Positions 42,276-53,525 of a DNA stretch of 64,000 bases are shown here, one piece after another. Source of the DNA: Polaromonas sp. (GTDB lineage: Bacteria > Pseudomonadota > Gammaproteobacteria > Burkholderiales > Burkholderiaceae_C); NCBI RefSeq assembly GCF_016185115.1, contig NZ_JACPOF010000029.1, forward strand, positions 374,530 through 438,529, written 5' to 3'. Numbering within the stretch: the first letter of the stretch is position 1; each line of letters opens with the position of its first letter. A program made the translations under genes and the position numbers. The notes beneath the pieces are model-generated. The model did not search any database, had not been told where the DNA came from, and saw only the letters and a program-made list of their open reading frames with translations.

Positions 42276-43070
42276 TCAAGTTGAAAACGCCTGGTTGATG
42301 CAGCGCAGATAGTCTTTCACTGTGGCCTCGTAACCCAACTCCAGCGCATCGGCAATCAGCGCGTGGCCGATGGAGACTTCCTGCACCTGCGGCACCGCGC
42401 GCAAAAAATCGGTCAGGTTGTCGCGGTTCAGGTCATGGCCGGCATTGACGTCCAAACCGGCGGCGGCAGCAGCCTTGCCTGCTTCGGTAAACAGCGCCAG
42501 CACCTTCGCCTGGTCCGGCGTGCCCCAGGCGCGGGCGTAACTCTCGGTGTAAAACTCGACGCGGTCAGCGCCAACGGCCCTGGCGGCCGCCATGGCGCCG
42601 GCGTCCGGGTCCATGAACAGGCTGACGCGCACGCCACGCGACTGCACCTCCCTGATCAGCGGCTTCAGGCGTTCGGCATCTAGAGGAAAGCTCCAGCCGT
42701 GGTCGCTGGTGAACTGGTCTTCACTGTCGGGCACAAAAGTGACCTGGTGCAGCGGCAGGCCGCGCGCCGACAGGTCATGCGCAATCCTCATCAGGTTCTG
42801 CAACGGATTACCCTCGACATTGAACTCGCGGCCGGGCCACTCTTTCATCATGGCGGCAATCTCGAATACGTCGTCGTCGCGGATATGGCGCTGGTCGGGC
42901 CGGGGGTGAACGGTGATGCCGCTCGCACCAGCCTCAAGGCAGAGGCGCGCCGCACGCACGACATCGGGAACGCCCAGGTGCCGGGTGTTGCGCAGCAGCG
43001 CAACCTTGTTGACGTTGACGGAGAGCGCGGTCTTGCCGCTGGGGTGAAAGGGGTGCTGGTCTGCGGTCAT
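42276..43070 (-). CDS. pdxJ: Pyridoxine 5'-phosphate synthase
   Basis: [58 protein letters not shown]. Confidence 0.95.
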   Translation of the reverse strand: MTADQHPFHPSGKTALSVNVNKVALLRNTRHLGVPDVVRAARLCLEAGASGITVHPRPDQRHIRDDDVFEIAAMMKEWPGREFNVEGNPLQNLMRIAHDLSARGLPLHQVTFVPDSEDQFTSDHGWSFPLDAERLKPLIREVQSRGVRVSLFMDPDAGAMAAARAVGADRVEFYTESYARAWGTPDQAKVLALFTEAGKAAAAAGLDVNAGHDLNRDNLTDFLRAVPQVQEVSIGHALIADALELGYEATVKDYLRCINQAFST

Positions 43071-43081
43071 GGCCTGGGGGT

Positions 43082-43846
43082 TTAGAAAGCCTGCAATTCG
43101 CGCATCATCTGGCGGGTTTTCAGTATCTTCACATCGCAATGGTAGTGCAGCAGGCTTCGCAACTGGCTCTTGAGCTCGGGCAGGTGGTTGACGCAGGCGT
43201 GCATGGTGTCGGCAAAGGGCGCATCGCCGTCCAGCGCCTGCTGCAGCGCCAGCCATTGCGCACCTTTGAGCGAGGCGCGGTCATCGTCATGTGCCTCACG
43301 CAGTCCGGCCTCCGCCAGCAGCACGTAGGGCGCATCGGGGTCCAGCTCCGACAGCGTGGCCGTCTGCGCATCGAGTGATGGCAGCAGCCCGATGTCGCGC
43401 AGCAGGCGCAACTCAAACGCCCGCAACGCCACCTGCAGCGTGTCATTGCTCTGGCTGGCGATCAGTTGAACCGTGGCCGCATAGGCATCAAACAGTACCG
43501 GGTGCGCATCTTCACGCGCCAGCAGCCGCATCAGCAACTCGTTGAGGTAATAACCCGACAGCAGGGCATCGCCGGTGGGCATGACATGACCGCCCTGCCA
43601 CTCGGCGCTTTTGAGGGTACGGATTTCGGCATCGCCACCAAAGGAAACATGCAGCGGCTGCAGCGGCAGGAGGATGGGCCGGAAACTGGAACTGGGCTTT
43701 TTCGCACCGCGCGCCACCAGCGCCACCCGCCCGTGCGTGCGGGTGAAGACTTCCAGGATCAGGCTGGACTCGCTCCAGTCGTAGCGGTGCAATACGTAAG
43801 CAGGTTCGTCAGAAATACGTTTGGTGGCCATAAGGTTCACCGTCAC
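43082..43846 (-). CDS. recO: DNA repair protein RecO
   Basis: [43 protein letters not shown]; lies between era and pdxJ. Confidence 0.93.
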   Translation of the reverse strand: MTVNLMATKRISDEPAYVLHRYDWSESSLILEVFTRTHGRVALVARGAKKPSSSFRPILLPLQPLHVSFGGDAEIRTLKSAEWQGGHVMPTGDALLSGYYLNELLMRLLAREDAHPVLFDAYAATVQLIASQSNDTLQVALRAFELRLLRDIGLLPSLDAQTATLSELDPDAPYVLLAEAGLREAHDDDRASLKGAQWLALQQALDGDAPFADTMHACVNHLPELKSQLRSLLHYHCDVKILKTRQMMRELQAF

Positions 43847-43865
43847 CCAACGAAGCGGGGCTTTC

Positions 43866-43959
43866 GCAAGCCAGGGCCGCGGAACTGGCTTTGCCAGGCC
43901 GCAGGCGCAGCGGCCCCCTCGGGGGGCAGGGAGCTACACGCAGTGAGCGACCGTGGGGG
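43866..43959 (-). repeat. Structured GC-rich repeat, copy 4, directly after the era stop (sense orientation)
   Basis: Reverse complement gcccccacggtcgctcactgcgtgtagctccctgccccccgagggggccgctgcgcctgcggcctggcaaagccagttccgcggccctggcttgc. Confidence 0.85.
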
Positions 43960-43961
43960 CA

Positions 43962-44996
43962 CTATTCGTAGCCGAATGTCTTCACTCTGGCTTCATCATC
44001 AGCCCAGCCAGACCTGACCTTGACCCAGATTTCCAGGAACACCTTGCCGCCGGTGAGCGTTTCGAGTTCATGCCGAGCCTCCGTGCCTATGCGTTTAAGC
44101 TTTTCACCCTTCTCGCCAATGATCATGCCCTTGTGGCCGTCGCGCTCGACGACGATGGTGGCAGCCACCTTGCGAAGGTTGCCCTCTTCCTCGTACTTGT
44201 CGATGATGACGGTCGAGGTGTAGGGCAGCTCGTCGCCGGTCAGGCGGAACAGCTTTTCGCGGATGATCTCGGCCGCCATGAAGCGGTCGCTGCGGTCGGT
44301 CAGCTCCTCTGCGCCGTACATCCAAGGCTGCATGGGCAGGTATTTCTCGCAGATGCCGAACAGCCGGTCCACGTCTTTCGCGTTGTTGGCCGACATCGGC
44401 ACGAACTCGGCAAAATTGTGGCGCTCCTGCATGTCGCGCAGCCAGGGGGCGATTTCGGCGCGGCGGTGTATCAGGTCAAACTTGTTGGCCAGCAGGATGG
44501 CCGGTGTTTTTTCGGGCAGCAGGGCCAGGACCTTGGCATCGGCCAGGTTGAACTGCCCGGCCTCGACGACAAACACAATCAGGTCCACGTCATTGACGGT
44601 GCCGACGACCGTGCGGTTCAGCGAGCGGTTCAGGGCATTGCCGTGGCGGGTCTGGAAGCCCGGGGTGTCGACAAATACAAACTGGGTCTCCTTCACCGTC
44701 CGCATGCCGGTGATGCGGTGGCGCGTCGTCTGCGCCTTGCGTGAGGTGATGCTGATCTTCTGGCCGACCAGCGCGTTGAGCAGCGTGGATTTACCGACGT
44801 TGGGCTTGCCGACAATGGCGATCAGGCCGCAGCGCTGGGACTCAACAGGCGGCGCATCGGCGGCCGGGGTGGTGCTGGTGCGCACTGAAAACGCCTTGGC
44901 CAGCATCTCGTCAAGCGACTGCTCCTGCACGGGCGGACTTTCAGCCGGCTCGTTGGGTGTCTGATCGGCTGAAGGTTTTTTGGGTGCGCTGGTCAT
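43962..44996 (-). CDS. era: GTPase Era
   Basis: [46 protein letters not shown]-domain C-terminus. Confidence 0.96.
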   Translation of the reverse strand: MTSAPKKPSADQTPNEPAESPPVQEQSLDEMLAKAFSVRTSTTPAADAPPVESQRCGLIAIVGKPNVGKSTLLNALVGQKISITSRKAQTTRHRITGMRTVKETQFVFVDTPGFQTRHGNALNRSLNRTVVGTVNDVDLIVFVVEAGQFNLADAKVLALLPEKTPAILLANKFDLIHRRAEIAPWLRDMQERHNFAEFVPMSANNAKDVDRLFGICEKYLPMQPWMYGAEELTDRSDRFMAAEIIREKLFRLTGDELPYTSTVIIDKYEEEGNLRKVAATIVVERDGHKGMIIGEKGEKLKRIGTEARHELETLTGGKVFLEIWVKVRSGWADDEARVKTFGYE

Positions 44997-45061
44997 GGTC
45001 TCAAAGGTCCGGCTAAGTCTGGTGATGGCTGGGCGACTGCCTGGTGTGGGCTGTCGCCAGA

Positions 45062-45763
45062 TCAGGCATCAAGGGTTTTAACAAAAGCCAGCATGGCTGC
45101 CGCAGCCGCCTGCTCACCCGCGCGGCGCGAACCGCCTATGCCGCGCTCTGCACGGCGGTATTCGACAATTTCGCACTCAACGTCAAAGGTCTGCTTGTGC
45201 GCCGCACCCTGGGTGCCGACCACTCTATATATAGGCAGGTTCATCTTGCGCCCCTGCAGCCATTCCTGCAACTCGGTCTTGGGGTCCTTGCCTATGGCCT
45301 GCATCTGCGCGTTGATCTCGACATCCTTGAACAGGCGGCGAACCAGCTGTGACGCCACTTCAAACCCTGCGTCCAGATAAATGGCACCCAGTACGGCCTC
45401 CAGCGCATCGGCCAGTATCGATGGCCGCTTCTGGCCGCCTGATTTGGCTTCACCCTCACCCAGGCGCAGCAGGTCGGGCAGGCCCAGTTCTACAGCCACT
45501 TTGTGCAGCGTGTCCTGCTTGACGAGGTTGGCGCGCACCCGGGACAGGTCGCCCTCGGGCAGCTCGCTCAGGCCTTCGTACAGCAGGGCCGCCACCGCAA
45601 GATTGAGGACAGAATCGCCCAGAAACTCCAGGCGTTCGTTGTGGTCGGACGAAAAGCTGCGATGCGTCAGCGCCTGCACCAGCAGCCGTGGATTCGAGAA
45701 ATCATGCTGAAGCCGTTTTTGCAACGACTGCAGATGGGGACTCAGTGACGCACTACCTTGCAC
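45062..45763 (-). CDS. rnc: Ribonuclease III
   Basis: [51 protein letters not shown]. Confidence 0.96.
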   Translation of the reverse strand: MQGSASLSPHLQSLQKRLQHDFSNPRLLVQALTHRSFSSDHNERLEFLGDSVLNLAVAALLYEGLSELPEGDLSRVRANLVKQDTLHKVAVELGLPDLLRLGEGEAKSGGQKRPSILADALEAVLGAIYLDAGFEVASQLVRRLFKDVEINAQMQAIGKDPKTELQEWLQGRKMNLPIYRVVGTQGAAHKQTFDVECEIVEYRRAERGIGGSRRAGEQAAAAAMLAFVKTLDA

Positions 45764-46108
45764 TTATTTGGACTTGCCGGCGTACTTGATCAGCAGGTAG
45801 GCGGGGCCGCCAATGTGGATTTCCTTGTTGTACGCAAAAGACGCGATGATCTTGTCGCCGTCCTTGGTCACTTCAAGGTCCTTGCCGCTGATGGATTTGA
45901 TGTCATCGATCTGCGCAATCTTGTCGAAAATGGTGCGCACTTCGGCCACGGACTTTCCGTCAGCCGCAGCCTTGCTGGCGGCTTTGGTGATGGTCTGGAA
46001 CTCCGTCATGGTCGGGAAGGCCTGGGCAGCAATGACGCCGATAAAGGCAAACACGCCCACCACGAACAGCACACCGATGAATGAAATACCAAGTTGTTTG
46101 TTTTTCAT
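45764..46108 (-). CDS. DUF4845-type small membrane protein
   Basis: MKNKQLGISFIGVLFVVGVFAFIGVIAAQAFP; typical position between lepB and rnc. Confidence 0.75.
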   Translation of the reverse strand: MKNKQLGISFIGVLFVVGVFAFIGVIAAQAFPTMTEFQTITKAASKAAADGKSVAEVRTIFDKIAQIDDIKSISGKDLEVTKDGDKIIASFAYNKEIHIGGPAYLLIKYAGKSK

Positions 46109-46183
46109 GTATTTCTCCTGCTTAAGCCCCAACCCCAAACTGCAGCAGGCCCCAGCCACCGACCGGCCGCAGGCCTGAATGCA

Positions 46184-47161
46184 TCAATTAAAAGCGCCTA
46201 TGCGCTTGAGGTTACCGAAATTCATCCAGACAAAAAAGGCTTTGCCTACGATGTTTTTCTCCGGCACAAACCCCCAGTAGCGCGAATCAAGCGAATTATC
46301 GCGGTTGTCGCCCATCATGAAGTAGTGCCCTTCGGGAACTTTGCAAACCACGCCCTCGCTACTGTAACGGCAATTCTGCTTGAACGGAAAGTCCTCGGCA
46401 CCCGGAATAAAGGCAGGACGGTCGTCATCATTGAGAATGCGGTAGGGCTTGCCGCCGTTGACTTCCTGGAACTGCCTGGCGTAGCGCATGGAGTCTTCGT
46501 CAAAAAAATCCGGCAGCGCAGTCTTGGCCAAAGGCTTGCCATTGACAGTCAGTTTCTTATTGAGATAGGCCACCTCGTCACCAGGCACACCCACCACACG
46601 CTTGATGTAGTCGAGGCTGGGTTTGGGCGGGTAACGGAACACCATGACATCCCCGCGCTGCGGGCTGTTGTTGTCCAGTATCTTGGTATTGATCACCGGC
46701 AGGCGCACACCGTAATGGAATTTATTGACCAGTATCAGGTCATTGATAAGCAGCGTCGGGATCATGGAGCCCGAAGGAATCTTGAAGGGCTCGAACAAAA
46801 ACGAGCGCAGCAGGAAAACCACCACGATCACCGGAAACAGGCCGGCGGTCCAGTCCAGCCACCAAGGTTGCATGATGAGGCGGGTGCGTGCCTCGCTGGT
46901 GTTGTCGTCAACCTGCGTAATGCCCTTGCTGGCGAGCTCCGCGCGCCGCGTTGCAGCATTTTCGTCCAGCACCGCGACCGCCTTGCGGCGCTGGGGCAGG
47001 AAGTAAAAACGTTCGGCTACCCAATAGAGGCCGGTGACGACCGTGGCGACGAACAGCAGGAGCGAGAAGTTGCCCTCCACCACACCAAAATACCAGAGCG
47101 CACCGTAGCCGACAAACATGGCCAGCACGACGGCTGTGATTGAACCCATCAGATTACGCAT
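46184..47161 (-). CDS. lepB: Signal peptidase I
   Basis: FKIPSGSMIPTLLINDLILVNKF; DYIKRVVGVPGDEV; YFMMGDNRDNSLDSRYWGFV. Confidence 0.96.
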   Translation of the reverse strand: MRNLMGSITAVVLAMFVGYGALWYFGVVEGNFSLLLFVATVVTGLYWVAERFYFLPQRRKAVAVLDENAATRRAELASKGITQVDDNTSEARTRLIMQPWWLDWTAGLFPVIVVVFLLRSFLFEPFKIPSGSMIPTLLINDLILVNKFHYGVRLPVINTKILDNNSPQRGDVMVFRYPPKPSLDYIKRVVGVPGDEVAYLNKKLTVNGKPLAKTALPDFFDEDSMRYARQFQEVNGGKPYRILNDDDRPAFIPGAEDFPFKQNCRYSSEGVVCKVPEGHYFMMGDNRDNSLDSRYWGFVPEKNIVGKAFFVWMNFGNLKRIGAFN

Positions 47162-48972
47162 TAGTCTTCTACCTGCAAGATGGCGAGGAAGGCCTCCTGG
47201 GGCACTTCAACCGAGCCGATTTGTTTCATGCGCTTTTTACCCGCTTTTTGTTTTTCAAGGAGCTTGCGCTTGCGGGAAATATCACCGCCGTAACACTTGG
47301 CAATCACGTTCTTGCGCAGTGCCTTGATTGTCTCACGCGCAATGATGTTGGCACCGATGGCCGCCTGTATGGCCACGTCGAACTGCTGGCGGGAAATGAT
47401 CTCGCGCATTTTGGCAACGACTGCACGGCCGCGATAGGCGGACTGGCTGCGGTGGACGATGATTGAGAGCGCGTCAACCTTCTCACCATTGAGCAGGATG
47501 TCCACCTTGACCACGTCGGACGCCCGGAACTCCTTGAAGGTGTAGTCCATCGAGGCATAGCCGCGAGACACTGATTTCAGCTTGTCGAAGAAATCGAGCA
47601 CGATCTCGCCCAGCGGCATCTCATAGGTGAGCATGACCTGCTTGCCGTGATAAGCCATGTTGAGTTGCACGCCGCGCTTCTGGTTGGCCAGCGTCATCAC
47701 GGCACCCACATAGTCCTGAGGCATGTAAAGGTGCACGGTCACGATGGGCTCACGGATCTCACTGACTTTACCGGCGTCGGGAATCTTGGACGGGTTTTCG
47801 ACCATGATGGTCTCGCCGTCGGACCTGAGGACTTCATACACCACGCTCGGGGCCGTGGTAATCAGGTCCTGGTCGAATTCGCGTTCCAGCCGCTCCTGCA
47901 CGATTTCCATGTGCAGCAGGCCCAGGAAACCGCAGCGGAAGCCAAAGCCCAGCGCCTCGCTGACCTCGGGTTCGTAGTGCAGGGAAGCATCGTTGAGCTT
48001 GAGCTTTTCAAGTGCATCACGAAGCGACTCGTATTCGCTGGCCTCTGATGGATACAGACCGGCAAAAACCGCAGGCTGGATTTCCTTGAAGCCGGGAAGC
48101 GCCTCGGTCGCGGTGAAGGATGCGCCACCAGTGCCCGGCTTGATCAGGGTGATGGTGTCGCCAACGCGTGCGGCCTGGAGTTCCTTGATGCCGGCGATCA
48201 CAAAACCGACTTCGCCGGTTTCGAGTGCAGGACGCGGCTCGGTATGCGGCGTGAATACGCCCAATTGCTCGGCGTTGTACATCGCCTCGCTCGCCATCAG
48301 CTTGATGCGGTCACCCTTGGCGAGCCGCCCGTCCACCACACGCACCAGCATGACCACCCCAACGTAGGCGTCATACCAGCTGTCGATGATCATCGCCCGC
48401 AGCGCACCTGAAGGATTGCCTTTGGGAGGCGGAATCCTGGCGACCACCGCCTCCAGAATTTCATCGATCCCCATGCCGGTCTTCGCGCTGCAGGGAATCG
48501 CGTCCGTAGCGTCAATGCCGATGACTTCTTCTATTTCCTGTTTGGCGTTCTCGGGATCAGCCTGCGGCAAATCCATCTTGTTGAGCACCGGTACGACCTC
48601 GACGCCGAGATCGAGCGCGGTGTAGCAATTGGCAACTGTCTGCGCTTCAACGCCCTGGCTCGCATCGACAACCAGCAGCGCACCTTCACATGCAGACAAC
48701 GAGCGGCTGACTTCATACGAAAAGTCAACGTGGCCCGGCGTGTCGATGAGATTGAGGTTGTAAACCTGTCCATCAAGTGCCTTGTATTTGAGCGCAGCGG
48801 TCTGCGCCTTGATGGTTATCCCACGCTCTTTTTCAATATCCATCGAGTCGAGCACCTGCGCGCTCATCTCGCGATCCTGCAATCCACCGCATCGTTGTAT
48901 GAGTCGATCTGCGAGCGTCGACTTGCCGTGATCAATGTGCGCAATGATCGAAAAGTTTCTGATGTGATTCAT
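47161..48972 (-). CDS. lepA: Elongation factor 4 (LepA)
   Basis: [46 protein letters not shown]. Confidence 0.97.
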   Translation of the reverse strand: MNHIRNFSIIAHIDHGKSTLADRLIQRCGGLQDREMSAQVLDSMDIEKERGITIKAQTAALKYKALDGQVYNLNLIDTPGHVDFSYEVSRSLSACEGALLVVDASQGVEAQTVANCYTALDLGVEVVPVLNKMDLPQADPENAKQEIEEVIGIDATDAIPCSAKTGMGIDEILEAVVARIPPPKGNPSGALRAMIIDSWYDAYVGVVMLVRVVDGRLAKGDRIKLMASEAMYNAEQLGVFTPHTEPRPALETGEVGFVIAGIKELQAARVGDTITLIKPGTGGASFTATEALPGFKEIQPAVFAGLYPSEASEYESLRDALEKLKLNDASLHYEPEVSEALGFGFRCGFLGLLHMEIVQERLEREFDQDLITTAPSVVYEVLRSDGETIMVENPSKIPDAGKVSEIREPIVTVHLYMPQDYVGAVMTLANQKRGVQLNMAYHGKQVMLTYEMPLGEIVLDFFDKLKSVSRGYASMDYTFKEFRASDVVKVDILLNGEKVDALSIIVHRSQSAYRGRAVVAKMREIISRQQFDVAIQAAIGANIIARETIKALRKNVIAKCYGGDISRKRKLLEKQKAGKKRMKQIGSVEVPQEAFLAILQVED

Positions 48973-49033
48973 CAACGAGAACGCCTAAGTACTTGAAAGT
49001 ATTGCGAAGAAACAGGAGGCCATTCGAGATGGC

Positions 49034-49066
49034 CATAAAAAAGGGCGCGTCGATTGCGACGCGCCC
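49034..49066 (-). terminator. Rho-independent terminator between mucD and lepA (minus-strand sense)
   Basis: Plus strand ATAAAAAA then GGGCGCGTCG ATTG CGACGCGCCC; on minus a 10-bp stem followed by TTTTTT. Confidence 0.85.
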
Positions 49067-49183
49067 TGAACCAACAATCTATGGCAACTGCGATAGTTGG
49101 AAACTTCATTGTAGGCAAAAAGCCGGAAGCCAACAGTCCCAAAATGCCCATATTTTTGTCGTTGCAGCCTAGCAACAAGAAAC

Positions 49184-49203
49184 TTATGCACAACTTATTC
49201 ACA
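49184..49203 (+). promoter_or_regulatory. Two tandem consensus DnaA-box-like 9-mers
   Basis: TTATGCACA (49184-49192) and TTATTCACA (49195-49203), both matching TTATNCACA, start-to-start 11 bp. Confidence 0.4.
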
Positions 49204-49521
49204 ATTTTAGCCTGCTTGGCTCTGGACAACATGTGGGTGATCTGTGAATCAAGCCTGAATAACCTGATTTGAGTGAAGAATGCATTGGGAAGCGACTTTT
49301 ATATATGCAAAAGCCTCGCCAAAGCCCGCCTATTCTAACCAAACCCGCCATTCACGGAGAACAAAAGTCAGCGATTACTAACAAAATAGATTGAAATCAG
49401 GCTGAAAAATCTTTTTCAAAAATTTATTTTGGCGTGCAGTGAAAGCACGTTCGGACGAGAAAAACCCCCAATTCCTGCAGGTTATGGGGGCCTGGTTGAA
49501 GCGCAGGAGAGGGAGTGACAT

Positions 49522-50982
49522 TCAGCGCGCAGGACGAATCAGGGCGTATTGCGCCCATTCCCCACGACGGAACAACACATTGACGGCCTTGCTTTTATCA
49601 ACCTTGGCAACAGCCGCGTCAAACTCCTTCACCGTGGCAACTTCGGTGTTGGCCACGGCAAGAATCACATCACCCTCGCGCAGCCCTGCGCGTGCGGCAG
49701 AACCTTCGGCACTGTCCACCTTCACACCGCCTTTGACCTTCAGGTCTTTTTTCTGGGCGTCAGGCAGTTCGCTCACCACAAGGCCAAGCGCCTGGGCTGC
49801 ACCGGCAACTGCCGCCCTGGGCTCGGAGGCTGCCGCCCGGCGTGCTGGTTTCTCGGGCTCGACTTCTGCAATAACCACAGTCAGGTCTTTTGATGCTCCG
49901 CGCCTGAATACCGTGACGACAGCGCGAGTGCCGGGTTTGACGTTGCCAACCAGCCGCGGGAGGTCACTGGATTTTTCAATCTGCTTGCCGTCAAATTTGG
50001 TGATGATGTCGCCCGCCTCAATGCCGGCCTTCTCCGCCGGCGCGCCGCTTTCAACGCCCCTGATCAGCGCGCCCTGGGGTTTGCCGAGGCCGATGGACTC
50101 GGCGACTTCCTTGCTCACCTGCTCAATCTGAACGCCAATGCGCCCACGAGTCACGCGACCAGCGCTGCGCAACTGGTCTGACACGCGTGCGGCCTCGTCA
50201 ATCGGTATCGCAAAGGAAATGCCCTGAAAACCGCCGGAGCGGGAGTAGATCTGGCTGTTGATGCCTATCACCTCGCCGCGCATGTTCAGCAGCGGTCCGC
50301 CAGAGTTGCCGGGGTTGATGGCGACATCGGTCTGTATGAACGGCAGGTAGTCGCCGGTATCACGCTGCTTGGCGCTGACAATGCCTGCGGTAACGGTGTT
50401 TTCAAGACCAAAGGGCGAACCGATAGCCATCACCCATTCGCCGACCTTCAGCCGGTTGACATCACCAATTTTGACGGCCGGCAATCCGGTGGCCTCAATC
50501 TTCACCACGGCGACATCACTGCGCTTGTCCGCCCCAATAATCCTGGCCTTGAACTCACGTTTGTCAGTCAGCGTCACGATCACCTCGTCGGCGCCTTCGA
50601 CCACGTGGGCATTCGTCATGACAAAACCGTCGGTCGTGAGAATGAAACCCGAGCCGACACCGCGCGGCTGGTCTTCGTCAGGCTGCGGCTGGCGCTCCGG
50701 ACGGGGTGAACGCGGGGTAGTAGGCGGCACAGGGATGCCAAAACGGCGGAAGAACTCCAGCATCTGCTCGTCGATGCCACTGGTGGCGCCGACCTTGACC
50801 TTTTCGGATGTCCGGATGTTCACAACCGAAGGCCCGACCTGCTCCACCAGGTCGGTGAAGTCGGGCAGGGTACGGTTTTGTGCCCACACCGGCTGGGCAG
50901 GCAGGGCAACAGCTGCGGCCGCCAGGGCAAGCATGCCTGCAGCCAGATAGGAACGCACGGGTTTCAGGGTCAATTCATTCAT
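49522..50982 (-). CDS. mucD: Periplasmic serine protease, DegP/MucD (Do) family
   Basis: Signal peptide; VGSGFILTTDGFVMTNAHVVEGADEV; NPGNSGGPLLNMRGEVIGIN; two PDZ domains. Confidence 0.94.
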   Translation of the reverse strand: MNELTLKPVRSYLAAGMLALAAAAVALPAQPVWAQNRTLPDFTDLVEQVGPSVVNIRTSEKVKVGATSGIDEQMLEFFRRFGIPVPPTTPRSPRPERQPQPDEDQPRGVGSGFILTTDGFVMTNAHVVEGADEVIVTLTDKREFKARIIGADKRSDVAVVKIEATGLPAVKIGDVNRLKVGEWVMAIGSPFGLENTVTAGIVSAKQRDTGDYLPFIQTDVAINPGNSGGPLLNMRGEVIGINSQIYSRSGGFQGISFAIPIDEAARVSDQLRSAGRVTRGRIGVQIEQVSKEVAESIGLGKPQGALIRGVESGAPAEKAGIEAGDIITKFDGKQIEKSSDLPRLVGNVKPGTRAVVTVFRRGASKDLTVVIAEVEPEKPARRAAASEPRAAVAGAAQALGLVVSELPDAQKKDLKVKGGVKVDSAEGSAARAGLREGDVILAVANTEVATVKEFDAAVAKVDKSKAVNVLFRRGEWAQYALIRPAR

Positions 50983-51102
50983 CGTCGGCCTCTTCAATAA
51001 ATATGGGTGCAGTGGGATGCCAGTGGAATCCGCCCAAGACGATTTAAGGACGAACACGCATAACGCAATACCCGGGACGCTGGCCTTGCAGGCCCGCCCC
51101 GC

Positions 51103-52182
51103 CTATTTCTTCCGTTCAAGCCCACCGGCAAACATCTTGATGGTTTTCATGGGAACTTCCCCCATGACAGTCAGCCAGTAAGAGCCCACCTGCTTCGTCA
51201 TGGTCTGGGTCGCCCCCAGGGACATGCTGGCTTCCTTCTCGTGACGCTGCCTGTCATAAGGCTCGACAAAGAGGGAGACCGAAGCCAGTCCATCGGAAAA
51301 AATCCATTGCAGGGGCTCGTCAGCACCGGGGGCGGCAGAGGCCACGGCCGGGCGCTTGTAGCAACTCATGGGCGCAAAGCCGGCAACGGGGGTCTTCAGC
51401 ACCCAGCCTTCGGCGCTGGCAGTCGTCTTGACCAGAACAGGTTTTTCGATCTTGTAGCCGTCGACCTTGCCCATCATGGACAGCAGCTTGTCCATCTTGA
51501 CCGGGGCATCCAGCTGCAACTCGGAGAAAGCCGCCTGCTCAAGCACCTTGCCGTCCGCATCAAGCGTCTGCAATTTCACAACCATGCCGTTTTTCTGCTC
51601 CGTCCAGACGCGGTATCCGAAACGCATGGCATCTTTGGGCACGAGCACCACGATATCCGCTTCCAGCCCCGCCACACGTTCGACACCTTCCTGTCTGACC
51701 TTGTAAAACTCGGCAATACGGTTGTCTGTGGACTGCAGCAATTCAGGGAAAAGGCCCAGTGACTCGCGTTTTTCCGTTCGCACCACCTTGTGTTCGGGCA
51801 TAAAGGTGACGACGCGATCGTTGTGCCTGAAAATCGAGCGCGGGGCGCCCGTCAGCGTCTCTACACGCTCGACCTGCTGGTTGCCTTCACAGACATGCCA
51901 TATCTTGCCGCTGGAAATGCTCCCGCCGGAAGACACCACATACGTGCCAATGTAGGCCTGCTTTTTGGAAGCCTCGTGCATGCGCATCAACCAGTCGTTG
52001 ATGCCTCTCGCTTCGGCAGAAGACGGGGCCGGCAAAGGAGCAGGACCAGCAGGTGGCGTTTGTGCAGCCACAAAATTCATGGCCAGCAGGGCCACCCCGG
52101 CGCAAGGCCAGATGCGCCATGTCCGGCGCTTCACACGCCCGGCACTTCCAGGCAGATCAAAACCTGCTTTAACGGCCTGCAT
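51103..52182 (-). CDS. rseB: Sigma-E regulatory protein RseB/MucB
   Basis: AYIGTYVVSSGGSISSGKIWHVCEGNQQVERVETLTGAPRSIFRHND. Confidence 0.88.
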   Translation of the reverse strand: MQAVKAGFDLPGSAGRVKRRTWRIWPCAGVALLAMNFVAAQTPPAGPAPLPAPSSAEARGINDWLMRMHEASKKQAYIGTYVVSSGGSISSGKIWHVCEGNQQVERVETLTGAPRSIFRHNDRVVTFMPEHKVVRTEKRESLGLFPELLQSTDNRIAEFYKVRQEGVERVAGLEADIVVLVPKDAMRFGYRVWTEQKNGMVVKLQTLDADGKVLEQAAFSELQLDAPVKMDKLLSMMGKVDGYKIEKPVLVKTTASAEGWVLKTPVAGFAPMSCYKRPAVASAAPGADEPLQWIFSDGLASVSLFVEPYDRQRHEKEASMSLGATQTMTKQVGSYWLTVMGEVPMKTIKMFAGGLERKK

Positions 52183-52780
52183 TTTGCGGGGTTTCAAACG
52201 CTGCATTAAGGAAGCCGGATGGTGCCTGCAGCACAGAAGCGCCGCCCAGTTGCCTGTGCGCAGCAAGAAGTTCTTCAAGCCTTGCATCGCGCACCATGGG
52301 GCCTTGCGGGGAAGCCACGACGAGTACCGCAGGCGTGGATTGATTGACGGCAGGCGCCTGCGCCAGCTGCGCACCAGATGGCGAAGAAATCATGGCCACG
52401 CTGCTCCACGCAATCGCGGCCACGGCGGTCAGGGATGCAAAGCCTGCGGCAAGTTTCCACCTGAAAATACCGTCATTTGCCGCCGGCTCGCGGCGCGCGA
52501 CCTTAAGCGGGGCGGGAACAGGATCCGGCACAGTCCAGGTGCGCTCCTTTTCAAGACGCTCGTTCAGGCGCTGCAGAAAAGCCGGTGAAGACCCGCCCGC
52601 AGCAAGTGAAGGAGAACGCAGTACGTCGCCAATCATGTGATACATGCCCCAACTGCCGGCAGCGGCGTCATCGTCCTTGCAGGCTTGCAGCAACAGCAAC
52701 AGCTCGTCCTTGTCCAGCTCTCCATCTGCCAGGGCGGAGAGGCGTTCGCAGGTTGTCGGTGGGAATTTAGTGATCTTCAT
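52169..52780 (-). CDS. rseA: Anti-sigma-E factor RseA/MucA family
   Basis: CERLSALADGELDKDELLLLLQACKDDDAAAGSWGMYHMIGDVLRS; one TM; between rpoE and rseB. Confidence 0.88.
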   Translation of the reverse strand: MKITKFPPTTCERLSALADGELDKDELLLLLQACKDDDAAAGSWGMYHMIGDVLRSPSLAAGGSSPAFLQRLNERLEKERTWTVPDPVPAPLKVARREPAANDGIFRWKLAAGFASLTAVAAIAWSSVAMISSPSGAQLAQAPAVNQSTPAVLVVASPQGPMVRDARLEELLAAHRQLGGASVLQAPSGFLNAAFETPQNAGR

Positions 52781-52880
52781 GACTGTCTCTCGCTGCCGGC
52801 TTTCGCCGTATTTGTGTGAGGTGGCGCGCTTTTCCTGCCAATGCAACTGTCCGTTTTATCCTGAAAGAAATCCGAGTGGC

Positions 52881-53525
52881 TTACCAACGCTTGCCGGACT
52901 GATTTTCAAGCAAGGGTTTTACTTTTTCCGATATCGCTTCACGTGCCCGGAAAATCCGGGACCGCACTGTCCCTATCGGACAATTCATGGCTTCCGATAT
53001 TTCCTCGTAGCTCAATCCTTCGATTTCCCGCAAGGTAATTGCCTGCCTCAACTCTTCCGGCAATGCCTCCATGGCGGCATTGACCATCTCCGCAATTTCC
53101 TTGCTGGCGAGCACGGCGTCAGGCGTTTCCGAGCTGGTTAGTTCGTTTTCCAGCGGGGAAGTTTCATCACTTTCGTCGCTTTGTCCGGATTTGAACGAAT
53201 TTTCAGACACCGTGGGGTCCCGCTTGAGGTCCATCAGGGCCTTTTTGGCCGTATTTACTGCAATACGGTACAGCCAGGTATAAAACTGGGCTTCGCCGCG
53301 GAACTGGGCCATCGCCCGGTACGCGCGAATAAAGGTTTCCTGCGCGATGTCCTCGACCAGGTCCACATCGCGCACCATACGCCCTATCAGACGCTGAATG
53401 CGCCTTTCGTACTTGATCACCAGCAGTTCAAACGCCTTCTGGTCACCCGCCACCGTGCGCTCGACCAGCATGGCATCGCTGTCCACGGCTTTGACCGGCT
53501 CTGCCGGGGTGACGTCTTCAGTCAT
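52881..53525 (-). CDS. rpoE: RNA polymerase sigma factor RpoE/AlgU
   Basis: AFELLVIKYERRIQRLIGRMVRDVDLVEDIAQETFIRAYRAMAQFRGEAQFYTWLYRIAVNTAKKAL; IEGLSYEEISEAMNCPIGTVRSRIFRARE. Confidence 0.95.
   Translation of the reverse strand: MTEDVTPAEPVKAVDSDAMLVERTVAGDQKAFELLVIKYERRIQRLIGRMVRDVDLVEDIAQETFIRAYRAMAQFRGEAQFYTWLYRIAVNTAKKALMDLKRDPTVSENSFKSGQSDESDETSPLENELTSSETPDAVLASKEIAEMVNAAMEALPEELRQAITLREIEGLSYEEISEAMNCPIGTVRSRIFRAREAISEKVKPLLENQSGKRW

Noticed and set aside
49100-49450. Possible replication origin because of DnaA boxes
   Set aside because: No dnaA, dnaN, parAB, rpmH or gidA neighbours; only two perfect boxes and one imperfect box.
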